52,796 nucleotides of DNA from Bacteroidia bacterium (GCA_025057135.1 JANWXY010000020.1:1-52796), one strand, 5' to 3'. Positions 16,958-26,791 are shown, numbered from the stretch's first letter. Numbers and translations are program-made. The notes: generated by a model not told the origin, from the letters alone.

Positions 16958-18961
16958 CTACTCCACCACTAGGCGCAGGCCTTTGGTGTAGCCTTCATAA
17001 GTTACTCCAACGAAATACGTTCCCCTTGGAAGTTCAGGCAGAGGCGGTCGGAACTTATATCCGCCTGCTGGCACGACGTGTTCTCCTTGCCAGATAGTAC
17101 GACCACTCATATCTACGACCCGAATAGCTACTGGACCAGCTTTGGGCAGTTCTACCCTCAGGAGGGGAGTTTCTCTGGTTGGATTAGGGAAAATGGTAGC
17201 ATCCCAGAATGAGGGTTGATCGGTAGATGATACGGAGGTAGAGCTTGCGAGACGAGCGACGAGGCCTATGGCATAATCTACCGCTTCTAAATCTCTATAA
17301 GGCGCCCAGATTCCTCCTATGCCTTCCAGCGCACGACGAGAGATGGGGATTGTTTGGTCATCTACTATGATATTTATCCCAAAGTTTGGTGTGGGCGATG
17401 AGGGAGGTATTATATGAAATCCGACAGCGAGGCCGCTTCCTTGGGAAAAGTTGATAGGGGCTGTCAGCGGTACAATATAACGGCGCAGATAAAAGAACTT
17501 AGTCTGGCTCTGGTTGGTATAGAGCGCCAAGGAGTCTCCATTAGGAAACGCACTGACGTCCAGAGCCACGGAGTCTAACATTTGCCCGACACTGCCATTA
17601 GTAGGATTGTATGCATACACTTTTAGAACTACGGGACTATTGTTGGGGGAGTTGACTTCGTAAAACATATCAAAAGAAAGCGCATCCACTATGAGGTTTT
17701 GCGGAGCGACAAATGTCATACCATTGGGAAAGGATAGCCCCCCTCCGTCTTCATTTTGCACATCCCAAGCGCCGTCATCAAATCGCAAGATATACCTGCC
17801 GCCTGAGGCGGAGTCGCAGAAAACGACTTCTGCCTCATGCTGATTGTTTCCAGAGAAACCATCCGAAGCACCGATGATTCTTACGTTCTGACGGGCGATG
17901 TAACTACTCCTTTTGAGCTGAGGGTCTACATTCTGGTTAGTATTTAGAGGATTGTCATAGGTGACTGTATTCGCTGTACCCGGTGATATGCCACCTGCCC
18001 CGGGGGATATAACGACAGTATCTCTATAAATATCCGTTCCGCCTGCCGAAGGGAAAATACGGATTCTGGATTCCACTGAGTTTGTAATCGTCTGATTACC
18101 TGTATTGAGGACCCCTGCTTGGAGCTGGGGAGCATCGCCTCCGCGCAAGATGAATATGCCTTCACCTCTTTGATTCAGAGTCCAGTCAGCTTGTACATCT
18201 CTCACCGTACAAGAGAAGGTTCGTGGATGATATATCTTTATAGCGAAATCTTGAAAGTTGACAGGCCATGCAGCGGCGATATCCAAGCCCGACTGACCTG
18301 TTATATTCTCCATACCTACTACGTTGTAGTTTCCAGTGGCATAGGTTGCGTCATAGCCGGAGTCTATCCTCTTGTATTGCAGGAGAATAGTAGAGTCGTT
18401 GGGGTTCAAAATAAGTTGGAAACTATTGCGTCCATCCCAGTGCTGAGGTACGGCATCAGTCCAATATGGCACACTATCCCATGTGATTACAAACCGTCCC
18501 TGACCATCCACGCCATAGAGAACCTTCGCACCAGGAACGGGAAGTCCATTCACGTCCGTGAAAGTAAGGTCGGCTAAATAAACGGCTATCCATTCATTAG
18601 GGAGTGCCGTATTCGGAAAACGATTGAAAAACGGAGGACCGCCAGAGGACACATTTCGTCCTCGCCCGAAGGTAATGTATCCGTTAGAGCCGACGTAGAT
18701 GCGATTGTAGGTATTCCAGTAGAATACAAAGTTGAAGGGCAGGGTAATAGGGCCCACGTAGTTGTCGTCTCCGAGGCCAGTAATGATGTTTGGATTGCCG
18801 CCGTTCAGGGTACTCGGGTCTACCCATGAATAAGTCGGTGCTGAATCCACCACGGATGAGGCTGAGGTGTACCACCTATAGCCGCAGATGTCTCCTCCCG
18901 TAGGACTCGGTGCTTGGGCAAGCACTATCCCACTCAGGATACTCACTAAGGTGTATCGCAT
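16958..18961 (-). CDS. T9SS type A sorting-domain extracellular protein
   Basis: Signal-like MRYTLVSILSGIVLAQ; C-terminal ATIFPNPTRETPLLRVELPKAGPVAIRVVDMSGRTIWQGEHVVPAGGYKFRPPLPELPRGTYFVGV. Confidence 0.85.
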   Translation of the reverse strand: MRYTLVSILSGIVLAQAPSPTGGDICGYRWYTSASSVVDSAPTYSWVDPSTLNGGNPNIITGLGDDNYVGPITLPFNFVFYWNTYNRIYVGSNGYITFGRGRNVSSGGPPFFNRFPNTALPNEWIAVYLADLTFTDVNGLPVPGAKVLYGVDGQGRFVITWDSVPYWTDAVPQHWDGRNSFQLILNPNDSTILLQYKRIDSGYDATYATGNYNVVGMENITGQSGLDIAAAWPVNFQDFAIKIYHPRTFSCTVRDVQADWTLNQRGEGIFILRGGDAPQLQAGVLNTGNQTITNSVESRIRIFPSAGGTDIYRDTVVISPGAGGISPGTANTVTYDNPLNTNQNVDPQLKRSSYIARQNVRIIGASDGFSGNNQHEAEVVFCDSASGGRYILRFDDGAWDVQNEDGGGLSFPNGMTFVAPQNLIVDALSFDMFYEVNSPNNSPVVLKVYAYNPTNGSVGQMLDSVALDVSAFPNGDSLALYTNQSQTKFFYLRRYIVPLTAPINFSQGSGLAVGFHIIPPSSPTPNFGINIIVDDQTIPISRRALEGIGGIWAPYRDLEAVDYAIGLVARLASSTSVSSTDQPSFWDATIFPNPTRETPLLRVELPKAGPVAIRVVDMSGRTIWQGEHVVPAGGYKFRPPLPELPRGTYFVGVTYEGYTKGLRLVVE

Positions 18962-19090
18962 ACAGCAAAGATAGAGACTTTTTGATATGTCTGCTGGGTT
19001 TGGGTACTGCATGCTCTTTTTTTGGATTGTATCTTACATGAACGATAAATGCGTCATCCCCACAGAGGAGCGCGTCTTCAAAGCCCTACC

Positions 19091-19963
19091 CTATTTATGA
19101 CCTTTGAGGAAAAGTACGGGGACCTGCTGACTTAGGAGCCTGTCTGCGATTTTCCACTCTTCAAGGGCTTCTTCTGCGTCTATCGCCACCATGTCAGTCA
19201 AAAAGTCCTGCACCACATGTAGAGTGCCTTCTACCACATCTTTATCTGCATAAAGTAGACATTCTTCTGGGACAAAGTCAGGGTCTACATGGTCTATAAT
19301 GTAGTCGCACATCTCTAATACTTGACGCTGAAAAATGCGTTGGGTCGTGAAGTTAGAGGGCGTGTTTATTTTAGCACAGTATAAGGTTCCCTTGAGGTAA
19401 TGGATTAGCTGGATCAAGGGTTTCAGTAGGGCGAAGCTCTCTGTTTGCATGGAAGTCACCCATAGAATGCGTCTGGGAGGAATAACAAGTGGCGCTGATA
19501 AAAGCAGCACCGATATCGGTGAGCCCTCAATGATATCCCAGAGCGCTGTGGAGCCAAAAAATCTTTCCCATCGTTTGCGCTGCTTGAATATGAGGACCAA
19601 GAGAGCGAACGGTTCATTTTGCAGGTAGCTCAGTATCTCTTCGGCCGATAGCGCTACATCTAAGCTTTCTATGTGATAACTAATCTCAACCTCAGGAATT
19701 TTAGCTCCTAAGGTAGTGACATACGAGAGTAGCTTCTCCTCGGCTTGGGCTTTGGCGAGCTCTATCTGATGGAGGAAACTCTCTCCATACATCGGAGCCA
19801 AGCGTATTTTATCTGGGGAAAGGGCATGATAGAGCTTTAGATAAGTAGAGCTTTTCAGCCCTCGGAGGAGATGATAGATACTCAGAAGAATTTCCTCTTC
19901 ATTTGCAGAGTCTAGCGCTACAGGCGCCAGAATCCTAAACAAGTCGTTTCCAATCTGGGACAT
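19091..19963 (-). CDS. Universal stress protein-like protein (tandem UspA-like)
   Basis: RILAPVALDSANEEEILLSIYHLLRG..., GSTALWDIIEGSPISVLLLSAP, RRILWVTSMQTESFALL; start trimmed to MSQIGNDLFRI. Confidence 0.55.
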   Translation of the reverse strand: MSQIGNDLFRILAPVALDSANEEEILLSIYHLLRGLKSSTYLKLYHALSPDKIRLAPMYGESFLHQIELAKAQAEEKLLSYVTTLGAKIPEVEISYHIESLDVALSAEEILSYLQNEPFALLVLIFKQRKRWERFFGSTALWDIIEGSPISVLLLSAPLVIPPRRILWVTSMQTESFALLKPLIQLIHYLKGTLYCAKINTPSNFTTQRIFQRQVLEMCDYIIDHVDPDFVPEECLLYADKDVVEGTLHVVQDFLTDMVAIDAEEALEEWKIADRLLSQQVPVLFLKGHK

Positions 19964-20468
19964 CGCTGAAACTTTTTGCGTAATAACTCCATACCAACTT
20001 ACCTTGTCTGAAAAGAAAGGTCGCGTGTAAAATCCATGGGTCCGCCTTGGGACGGTCATTTGAAAGGCCCCGGCGAGTAAGCGTCCAAAATCGCAGGAGG
20101 TTGCCAAGCTTAAGCTGCCGCCAAGGAGAAGCGCGAGGCACCTGAAAAAGTTTATACAGATGCAGTTCAGGGTCCGCAATGAAAGCCGCTTCTGGATAAA
20201 ACTTTTGGAAAAAAGCTACTCCTTCCTCGTAGGTATTTGGATGAATGAATATAAGCTTTGGTCTAGTCTCTCCATTCCAGCGGTTTATAAAAGTGCGAAT
20301 ATCCTGCACGAGCCCTTTACAGTATATACAGCCTAAATGGCGTAAAAACTGCAGCCAAACATACGGGGCACAGTTCAGCACCTCTGATAGTGTGGCAAAA
20401 GGTAGATTGTAAATCTTCAAGGGCTGCGAGTAGGCTTGAAGGAGCTTATCGCTTATAGCAGTCGGCAT
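19935..20468 (-). CDS. Thioredoxin-fold AhpC/TSA (PRXL2/SelL-like) protein
   Basis: VWLQFLRHLGCIYCKGLVQDI CxxC motif; PEAAFIADPELHLYKLFQVPRA; WILHATFLFRQGKLVWSYYAKSFSDVPDW. Confidence 0.7.
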   Translation of the reverse strand: MPTAISDKLLQAYSQPLKIYNLPFATLSEVLNCAPYVWLQFLRHLGCIYCKGLVQDIRTFINRWNGETRPKLIFIHPNTYEEGVAFFQKFYPEAAFIADPELHLYKLFQVPRASPWRQLKLGNLLRFWTLTRRGLSNDRPKADPWILHATFLFRQGKLVWSYYAKSFSDVPDWKRLV

Positions 20469-21775
20469 ACGAGGAGGCTGGTATCGTCCTCTGGCGGGAG
20501 GTTGCCCCGATAACCTTCCCAGAAAAATCGTACCTGAGCTAATAAGGACTCGGCGCTACTGATAGTGCAGCCCCGCAAGTGGCTTCGCAGACGATCTATA
20601 CCGAGCTGTTCTCCCTGGGAGTTAGTCTGCTCTATCAAGCCGTCAGTGTAAGCAAATAGTACATCATTTGCTGAGAGATTCATGACTATTGGCTCGGTAC
20701 CCGGCGGAATCACTTCATCCAGTAGAGATAAACCTAAAACGGTGTGTGTAGCCGGCAAATCAACTGTTTTGCCTTCGCGCAGGAGGAAGGCAGGTTGATG
20801 ACCAGCGTTGAGGTACCGCAGAGTCGCAGTTTGGGAGTCTTTCAGTTCTATTTCACCGATAAAAAGTGTGACAAAACCATCTTCTTCTCCATACAGCTGG
20901 AGGAGGCGACGATGCAGCTGATTTAGGAGGCGTGGCAAAGGCGTACCAAGCTCTGCTAAGGTTCTAATCTGCCCTTGCACATTAGACATGACGATGGCGG
21001 CAGAAATGCCCTTGCCTGAGACGTCCCCAATATAAAATAGGACGCGATTATTGTCCAAGGGAATAAACTCAAACAGGTCTCCACCGATACCTCCATGAGA
21101 AATATGAAAGGTCGCAGTGTCTAATCGCTTGTGAATAGTAGGGAGGGACGAGGAGAGAATTCGGCGCTGGATTCTTGAGGCGACGGCGATCTCTTGTTCC
21201 TGAGCGCGTTGACGCAGTTTTAGAATCTCTGCTTGCTGCTGCTGCTCTTGAAAGAAAGAGTTTTCCAAGTATACAGTGATGAGGCTGCCTATGATTTCTA
21301 AATAGAGCAGGTCGTTAGCTTTTTCCTCTTCGGTATCCGCAAATTCACCCAGGAGCCACCATGCCCGCGGTTCAACGATGCGCACCCGTGTCGTAGGACC
21401 GACATATCTACCCAGCGGCATGACAATATCCGCTCCCATGTGGGCGATAAAGCTTCCATCCTTGGGAATGCTCGTGGTGGTATAGGTGATACACTCTTTC
21501 AGTGCTTCCTGAGAAATGCTGGGGAAGTTGTGAAAATATGCCAGCTTGGGCTGGTGCTCAGGCGTGAATGTGTGGATATAGGCAAGCCGTTGTACTCCAA
21601 ACCGACTCCTCAGGATGGAAGCTACCGATATGAGTAGCGCAGTATCACGAATTCGGGGGGCTAATAAGCGGACGACCTCTTGGACAGCCTCCACCTCTCC
21701 TCGTCGAAGCTCCAGCTCTCGTATGAGCTGCTGGGTGGAGAAGGGCATTGGACTATCCGAGAGCGTTGCGCCCAT
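20453..21775 (-). CDS. PP2C/SpoIIE-type serine phosphatase with N-terminal GAF-like sensor
   Basis: ASRIQRRILSSSLP, GGDLFEFIPLDNNRVLFYIGDVSGKGISAAIVMS, LNAGHQPAFLLR, DVLFAYTDGLIEQTN, DDTSLLV; likely Met MGATLSDSP. Confidence 0.9.
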   Translation of the reverse strand: MGATLSDSPMPFSTQQLIRELELRRGEVEAVQEVVRLLAPRIRDTALLISVASILRSRFGVQRLAYIHTFTPEHQPKLAYFHNFPSISQEALKECITYTTTSIPKDGSFIAHMGADIVMPLGRYVGPTTRVRIVEPRAWWLLGEFADTEEEKANDLLYLEIIGSLITVYLENSFFQEQQQQAEILKLRQRAQEQEIAVASRIQRRILSSSLPTIHKRLDTATFHISHGGIGGDLFEFIPLDNNRVLFYIGDVSGKGISAAIVMSNVQGQIRTLAELGTPLPRLLNQLHRRLLQLYGEEDGFVTLFIGEIELKDSQTATLRYLNAGHQPAFLLREGKTVDLPATHTVLGLSLLDEVIPPGTEPIVMNLSANDVLFAYTDGLIEQTNSQGEQLGIDRLRSHLRGCTISSAESLLAQVRFFWEGYRGNLPPEDDTSLLVCRLL

Positions 21776-22514
21776 AGTTAGCCTGCGAATATACGACAAA
21801 AACTGTTCCGCTCAGCAGTAAAGCCGAAAGTATGCCTTGAAGTTGTCCCTGGGGCAAAGTAAGCCAGCTAATGGCTTCAAATAGCAAAACTCCCAGACTG
21901 GCATGAGGAGGTCCTACGCTCAACCCCACAAAACCTAAGCCGGCCTCTATCAAAATAGCCGTCGCAAAAACCTGCAGAAACTGAACCCCCAGAATAGAAG
22001 AGAGAACAGGCAGTACATGCCTAAGCAAGAGTCGAAGGGGAGGCAGTCCTAACGCTTTTCCCGCTTCTATAAAAGGCTGTCCCCATAAACGGCGAGTTTC
22101 TATTCGAATGAGGCGAGCGGTTTCTGTCCAGGTGCTTAGCCCAATAGATAAGAAAAGTGTGAGTAGGTTTTTCCCTCCCACAAAAGCTAAAAGACTCGCC
22201 CAAAGCAAAGCGGGGACTACCCATACGGACTGTAGAAAAATAGAAAGCATTTCATCTATCCAACCAGTACGGCTACCCATCAGTAGACCAATGGCAGTTC
22301 CGAGGGTGATGCTCAGCGCAGCCGATCCCATACCTATAAGGAGGCTAAGGGTCCATCCTCGGAGCAGACGCACGAGTAAGTCGCGTCCAAGAGGATCAGT
22401 GCCCAGCCACGGGCCCCCAAGCTTAGGCGCACATAATAGACAGTTCGTTTCCATGGGTAGATAGTAAGCTACCCCCATCATAATCATGAAGGGGATTAGC
22501 CAGATGTATCGCAA
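21753..22514 (-). CDS. ABC transporter permease, DppC/OppC family
   Basis: GTDPLGRDLLVRLLRG; IRIETRRLWGQPFIEAGKALGLPPLRLLLRHVLP EAA-loop. Confidence 0.85.
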   Translation of the reverse strand: MRYIWLIPFMIMMGVAYYLPMETNCLLCAPKLGGPWLGTDPLGRDLLVRLLRGWTLSLLIGMGSAALSITLGTAIGLLMGSRTGWIDEMLSIFLQSVWVVPALLWASLLAFVGGKNLLTLFLSIGLSTWTETARLIRIETRRLWGQPFIEAGKALGLPPLRLLLRHVLPVLSSILGVQFLQVFATAILIEAGLGFVGLSVGPPHASLGVLLFEAISWLTLPQGQLQGILSALLLSGTVFVVYSQANYGRNALG

Positions 22515-22515
22515 G

Positions 22516-22861
22516 TGGAGGTGGCGGGACTCGAACCCGCGTCCAGACTGAGGTACCTGCGATGGCCCTACATGCTTAGCCCTTATAGGATGTCGGAGGG
22601 GCTATCTAAGGGCAAATAGCTTACCCTCCCTAGCCCTTCTATGTCGGTAAGTGCCAGGGCGCTCACTTACCCTAGCCTGATTTGACCCTCAAGGACAGTT
22701 CAGCCTCAGGCGGGGCCTCCCTGCCCTTGCGCTACCTGAGATTAGGCAGCGAGAGCGTAAGAAGTTTCGGCACTTCTTGTGCGGTTGCCCTTTTGAGAGG
22801 AGGACAACGAACCTCGCATGCACCATACGCTTTCCCTTAGCTGTCAAAGCCTTTCACCCCC
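22516..22861 (-). ncRNA. ssrA: tmRNA
   Basis: 5' GGGGGUGAAAGGCUUUGACA pairs with 3' CACCUCC; T-arm CGCGGGTTCGAGTCCCGC; tag ORF ending ...ETSYALAA-TAA. Confidence 0.95.
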
Positions 22862-22871
22862 TTGGCGTACG

Positions 22872-22879
22872 CAAATATA
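22872..22879 (-). promoter_or_regulatory. -7 box TATATTTG upstream of ssrA
   Basis: TAnnTTTG match 10 nt before tmRNA 5' end. Confidence 0.55.
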
Positions 22880-23022
22880 AAACTTTTTGTTCAAAACGTA
22901 TCAACTCCCAAAGCCAGCCTCAGGTCCTCATGACACACTGATTGGGGAAGCACGAGCTAATTATCAAGGGCATAAATGAAGCGTGGGCATCCATGACCAC
23001 TTCTCCGAAAGACTCCCCCAAG

Positions 23023-23799
23023 TCAGCTCCAAGGTAGTCCTTCTATGGGACTACTCGGGCGCGCATATGAAACGCGCGGAATGCGTCCTGCATGATAAGC
23101 CTTGCGTCCTGCTTCTACAGCGAGACGCATAGCTTCTGCCATAAGGACTGGGTGCTGAGCTTCAGCAATAGCTGTATTGACGAGTATGCCGTCATAGCCC
23201 ATCTCCATAGCTATCGCAGCATCCGATGGGCTACCTATGCCCGCATCTATGATAAGGGGAGTATGCGGAAGTTTATGACGAATGAGGGCTAACCTCTCAG
23301 GGTCTCGGATGCCCTGTCCGCTGCCAATAGGTGCAGCTAAGGGCATAACAGCAGCACATCCAGCCTCAGCCAGCCGCTGGCATACCATCGGATCATCAGG
23401 TGCATACGCTAAAACGATAAATCCGCGTTTCACGAGCTCACGAGCCGCTGAAAGAAGTTCTTCAGGATCAGGCCACAGAGTATGCTCATCTCCGATAACC
23501 TCCAGCTTTATCCAGTTTGTTTGAAGAGCCTCCTTAGAAAGCTCGGCTAAAAACACAGCCTCCTCAGCAGTATAACATCCTGCCGTGTTGGGCAAAAGGC
23601 GAAAACGCCCGACGAGAAGGTCTAAGAAAGTCTCCTGTGGGGCACGAAGATTGAGTCGGCGGACAGACACGGTTACCAGCCCAGCATGTGCCGCCTCTAA
23701 GGCTTGAAGCATTACTTGCGGGGAAGGATAGCGGGATGTACCCACCCACAGGCGACTATGAATAGTTTCTCCGGCAATAATCAGCGGGTCGGCTACCAT
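23023..23799 (-). CDS. thiG: Thiazole synthase
   Basis: SRLWVGTSRYPSPQVMLQAL, LLPNTAGCYTAEEAV, WIKLEVIGDEHTLWPD, MPLAAPIGSGQGI, DAGIGSPSDAAIAMEMGYDGILVNTAIAEA. Confidence 0.93.
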   Translation of the reverse strand: MVADPLIIAGETIHSRLWVGTSRYPSPQVMLQALEAAHAGLVTVSVRRLNLRAPQETFLDLLVGRFRLLPNTAGCYTAEEAVFLAELSKEALQTNWIKLEVIGDEHTLWPDPEELLSAARELVKRGFIVLAYAPDDPMVCQRLAEAGCAAVMPLAAPIGSGQGIRDPERLALIRHKLPHTPLIIDAGIGSPSDAAIAMEMGYDGILVNTAIAEAQHPVLMAEAMRLAVEAGRKAYHAGRIPRVSYARPSSPIEGLPWS

Positions 23800-25208
23800 A
23801 TTAGAGCTTTGGGTTCGGTGTATTCTAAGATAGCGTATTTGACGCCTTCTCGTCCTATTCCAGATTCTTTGACCCCTCCATAAGGCGCGGAGTCTATGCG
23901 GAAGGTCGGCGGAGCATTATGTACTACACCGCCGACCTCTAACTCGCTGAATGCGCGCTTGAGGAGCGCTTCTGATTGGGTATATATTCCAGCCTGTAAT
24001 CCAAAAGGCGAAAGATTTACCAGCCTAAAAGCCTCATCTATGGAAGTATAAGAGCGTATCTCAGCAAATGGCGCAAAAGCCTCTTCTCTGGATAGGTGAG
24101 CCTCAGAGGGGACATCTGTCATTAGTACGGGTGAAATCAAGCGTCTATCGGGGTCTATGGTAGGCGAGATAAGTTCTTTTGCGCCACCCATCCGAGCTTC
24201 TGTGAGCCAATCTTGCACCCGATTGAAGCTTTTCTGGTCTATCAAGCTGCTCAGGTGTACGGCTTCATCCAAGGGGTCGCCTATTTGAAGGGTATGGACA
24301 GCTTCAAGGTAAGCCTCTAAGAACGCTTCATACAGCATCTGCTGTACGAAAATCCGCTGGACCGAGATACATACCTGCCCAGCGTACAAGTATGCAGCCT
24401 CAGCTATCGCCTGTGCTGCTTTTTGCAAGTCGGGAGGATCATGAACAATAACCGCAGCACTCCCTCCTAACTCTAAAAGAACCTTCTTTCGGGTGGCTAT
24501 GCTTTGTAAATGCCACCCGACAGCTGCGCTTCCCGTAAAGGAAAGTAGCCGAAAAGCGGGTGAGCGCACCAATCCTTCTGCTAGTGGTACATCTACACAT
24601 ACCACGCTGAGGGCTTCGGGTGGCCATCCTGCGGAAAGAAGGGCTTCCGCCAGCTTATATGCCGTAAGCGGTGCTTGAGGGGCCGGCTTGAGGGTGATGG
24701 CTGCCCCAGCGACGATTGCAGGGATGACCTTGTGTAAAACCAGATTGAGTGGAAAATTAAATGGAGTGATAGCCAAGAGCGGCCCTACGGGTACTCGTCG
24801 TACAAGTATCCATCGGTCGTTTCCAGCGGGCGAAACATCACCCGGTAGGATTTCCCCTTCCAACACTCTCACGAGATCACGCCCCATACTGATTGTTAGC
24901 ATAGCTCTCTGCACTTCTAAACGCGCATATCGTAGGGGCTTGGCAGCCTCACGAGCAATTAGCTGAGCGATTTCCTCGCTACTTTCTTCAAGCCACCTTA
25001 GGAGCCGTTGTAGAATCTCGTACCGCTTATGTACCGGAAGGTGCTTAGCGGCCCTATGGGCACGCGGCTGATATTGTATGATATGATGGATGTGTTCTGA
25101 TTGCGCATATGCTACCTCTGCCAGCACCTCTCCCCCATAAGGAGCCAAGAGCGGCCGAAGGATAGGCGAGGGTTTCCATTCACCCATGATGAGTAGGGGC
25201 TGCATCAT
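23793..25208 (-). CDS. Aldehyde dehydrogenase family protein
   Basis: AITPFNFPLNLVLHKVIPAI, LSFTGSAAVGWHL, LELGGSAAVIV, AGQVCISVQRIFV. Confidence 0.93.
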   Translation of the reverse strand: MMQPLLIMGEWKPSPILRPLLAPYGGEVLAEVAYAQSEHIHHIIQYQPRAHRAAKHLPVHKRYEILQRLLRWLEESSEEIAQLIAREAAKPLRYARLEVQRAMLTISMGRDLVRVLEGEILPGDVSPAGNDRWILVRRVPVGPLLAITPFNFPLNLVLHKVIPAIVAGAAITLKPAPQAPLTAYKLAEALLSAGWPPEALSVVCVDVPLAEGLVRSPAFRLLSFTGSAAVGWHLQSIATRKKVLLELGGSAAVIVHDPPDLQKAAQAIAEAAYLYAGQVCISVQRIFVQQMLYEAFLEAYLEAVHTLQIGDPLDEAVHLSSLIDQKSFNRVQDWLTEARMGGAKELISPTIDPDRRLISPVLMTDVPSEAHLSREEAFAPFAEIRSYTSIDEAFRLVNLSPFGLQAGIYTQSEALLKRAFSELEVGGVVHNAPPTFRIDSAPYGGVKESGIGREGVKYAILEYTEPKALIW

Positions 25209-25267
25209 GACTCATCAGAAAGGTACAAATATCCCACTCATGTCCTTGTAAGAGCTACTTTTGGGTG

Positions 25268-26791
25268 GTGAGTCGGCTTATTGAGAAGTATTTTTTCGCC
25301 CCTAAGGATAGCCTCGTCACCTCTGAGCGTGCCCTCCCGCCAGTATGGCTGCGACGCTTTCTCAGAGGTATAGTTATATTGCAGATAGCTATTGTAACCT
25401 GGGACACCATTGGTCTCATGCGTGCTTATGGGATTCGCAGGGTGCAGGCAGACTGTGCAGCTTATCTTACAGCGGCTCAAGCCCTTCTAAGAGGGGATGG
25501 TCTCAAGACTCCCCCTATTTTTGAGCCGCTCCCATACGGCTGGATGCACGAATGGCCTTTAGGCTATCCCGCAGCCATCGCTTTGACTACTAAGGTTACG
25601 GGCTTAGAGCCCTTCTATGCCAGCCGTTGGCTGAACGTCATCCTTCTGATGGTGACCTACGGACTGCTCCTCTACTTTTTTAGAGAAGAGGCGGAGTGGA
25701 TTTTCTTTTTCATTTATCCGCCGAACTACACTTGGAATGTTACTTACGCCCTTTCGGAAAATCTCTACATACCGCTATTTGTAGGCTTTATTGGGGCTTT
25801 CTGGAAATACCGTCAAACCATGCGCCTGCGGTGGGCAGGGGTGATGGCATTGATGTTGGGGGCGCTTTTTCTGACCCGTTATGCCAGCATAGCAATAGGG
25901 GCAGGACTTGCTCTATGGGGGATGTGGCGAGCCCTCAGAAAAGATTGGAAAACCTTTATCGTATCTATCGGCTTGTTCATAGGGCAGGCGGTATTGGCGG
26001 CACTTTATTTCTGGTGGAACTCTCTAAATCATCCTCTGAGGGAGACGGGATTATCGATCCGCGATATGCCTATGCCCCCGGACCTATTGTGGCTCATATG
26101 GGAGCTTGTCCCATTTATTAGACTGGTGGGGTTGGTAGGGCTTGGATTTTTAGTAGTGAGGTGGCTGAGGGGAGGGACTCGCTTTTCCCCAGATAAGGAA
26201 GAGCTGCATGAGATTCTCCTTATCCTATCCTTTACTCAGGCGATGCTGTATTTCTGGAGCATGTGGCGGGGTCGGGTAGGTATCGTGGATATGAGGCACT
26301 TTGTCATAATCTTTCAGCCGCTTATGTGGTATTGGGGCCAAAGATTGTGGCGATATTTTTCTCCCTATGCCATAGCTATTGGAGGGTTAGTATTTTTAGG
26401 ATGGCAGATTCGCAATACATACCGGCATCACCGCTGGGCATATGAGAAGTCTTATGTGCCGTACGAGTATGTGACGGCGGTCAGACAGGCTTATGACAGC
26501 CTGCCTCAACGCAGCTGTATTATCTCTGGTAGCTTGGCTTACTCCATAGTGGGCGGGCGGACAGATATATGTATGGGACAGAGCGGCGCCTACTTTCCGA
26601 TACTTCTTCGGGATTGTGACTGTCTGTACATAGATTGTGGTCTTTTAGAGGAGCGGCATAAGCTGGGAATGGCGGGGGGCATTTTTTGGCCATTTATTCG
26701 ATATTGTGATAAACCATGTACTTCGTGGGTATGTCTCAGGAAAATCGCTTGCGCAAGCTCACCCCCGAAGAGCTCGGAAGGCTCTCCGTAG
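25268..26791 (+). CDS. Polytopic membrane protein, glycosyltransferase 39/87-like
   Basis: Many TM helices; N-terminal loop DCAAYLTAAQALLRGDGLKTPPIFEPLPYGW resembles GT-C fold enzymes; GTG start by promoter spacing. Confidence 0.6.
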   Translation: MSRLIEKYFFAPKDSLVTSERALPPVWLRRFLRGIVILQIAIVTWDTIGLMRAYGIRRVQADCAAYLTAAQALLRGDGLKTPPIFEPLPYGWMHEWPLGYPAAIALTTKVTGLEPFYASRWLNVILLMVTYGLLLYFFREEAEWIFFFIYPPNYTWNVTYALSENLYIPLFVGFIGAFWKYRQTMRLRWAGVMALMLGALFLTRYASIAIGAGLALWGMWRALRKDWKTFIVSIGLFIGQAVLAALYFWWNSLNHPLRETGLSIRDMPMPPDLLWLIWELVPFIRLVGLVGLGFLVVRWLRGGTRFSPDKEELHEILLILSFTQAMLYFWSMWRGRVGIVDMRHFVIIFQPLMWYWGQRLWRYFSPYAIAIGGLVFLGWQIRNTYRHHRWAYEKSYVPYEYVTAVRQAYDSLPQRSCIISGSLAYSIVGGRTDICMGQSGAYFPILLRDCDCLYIDCGLLEERHKLGMAGGIFWPFIRYCDKPCTSWVCLRKIACASSPPKSSEGSP

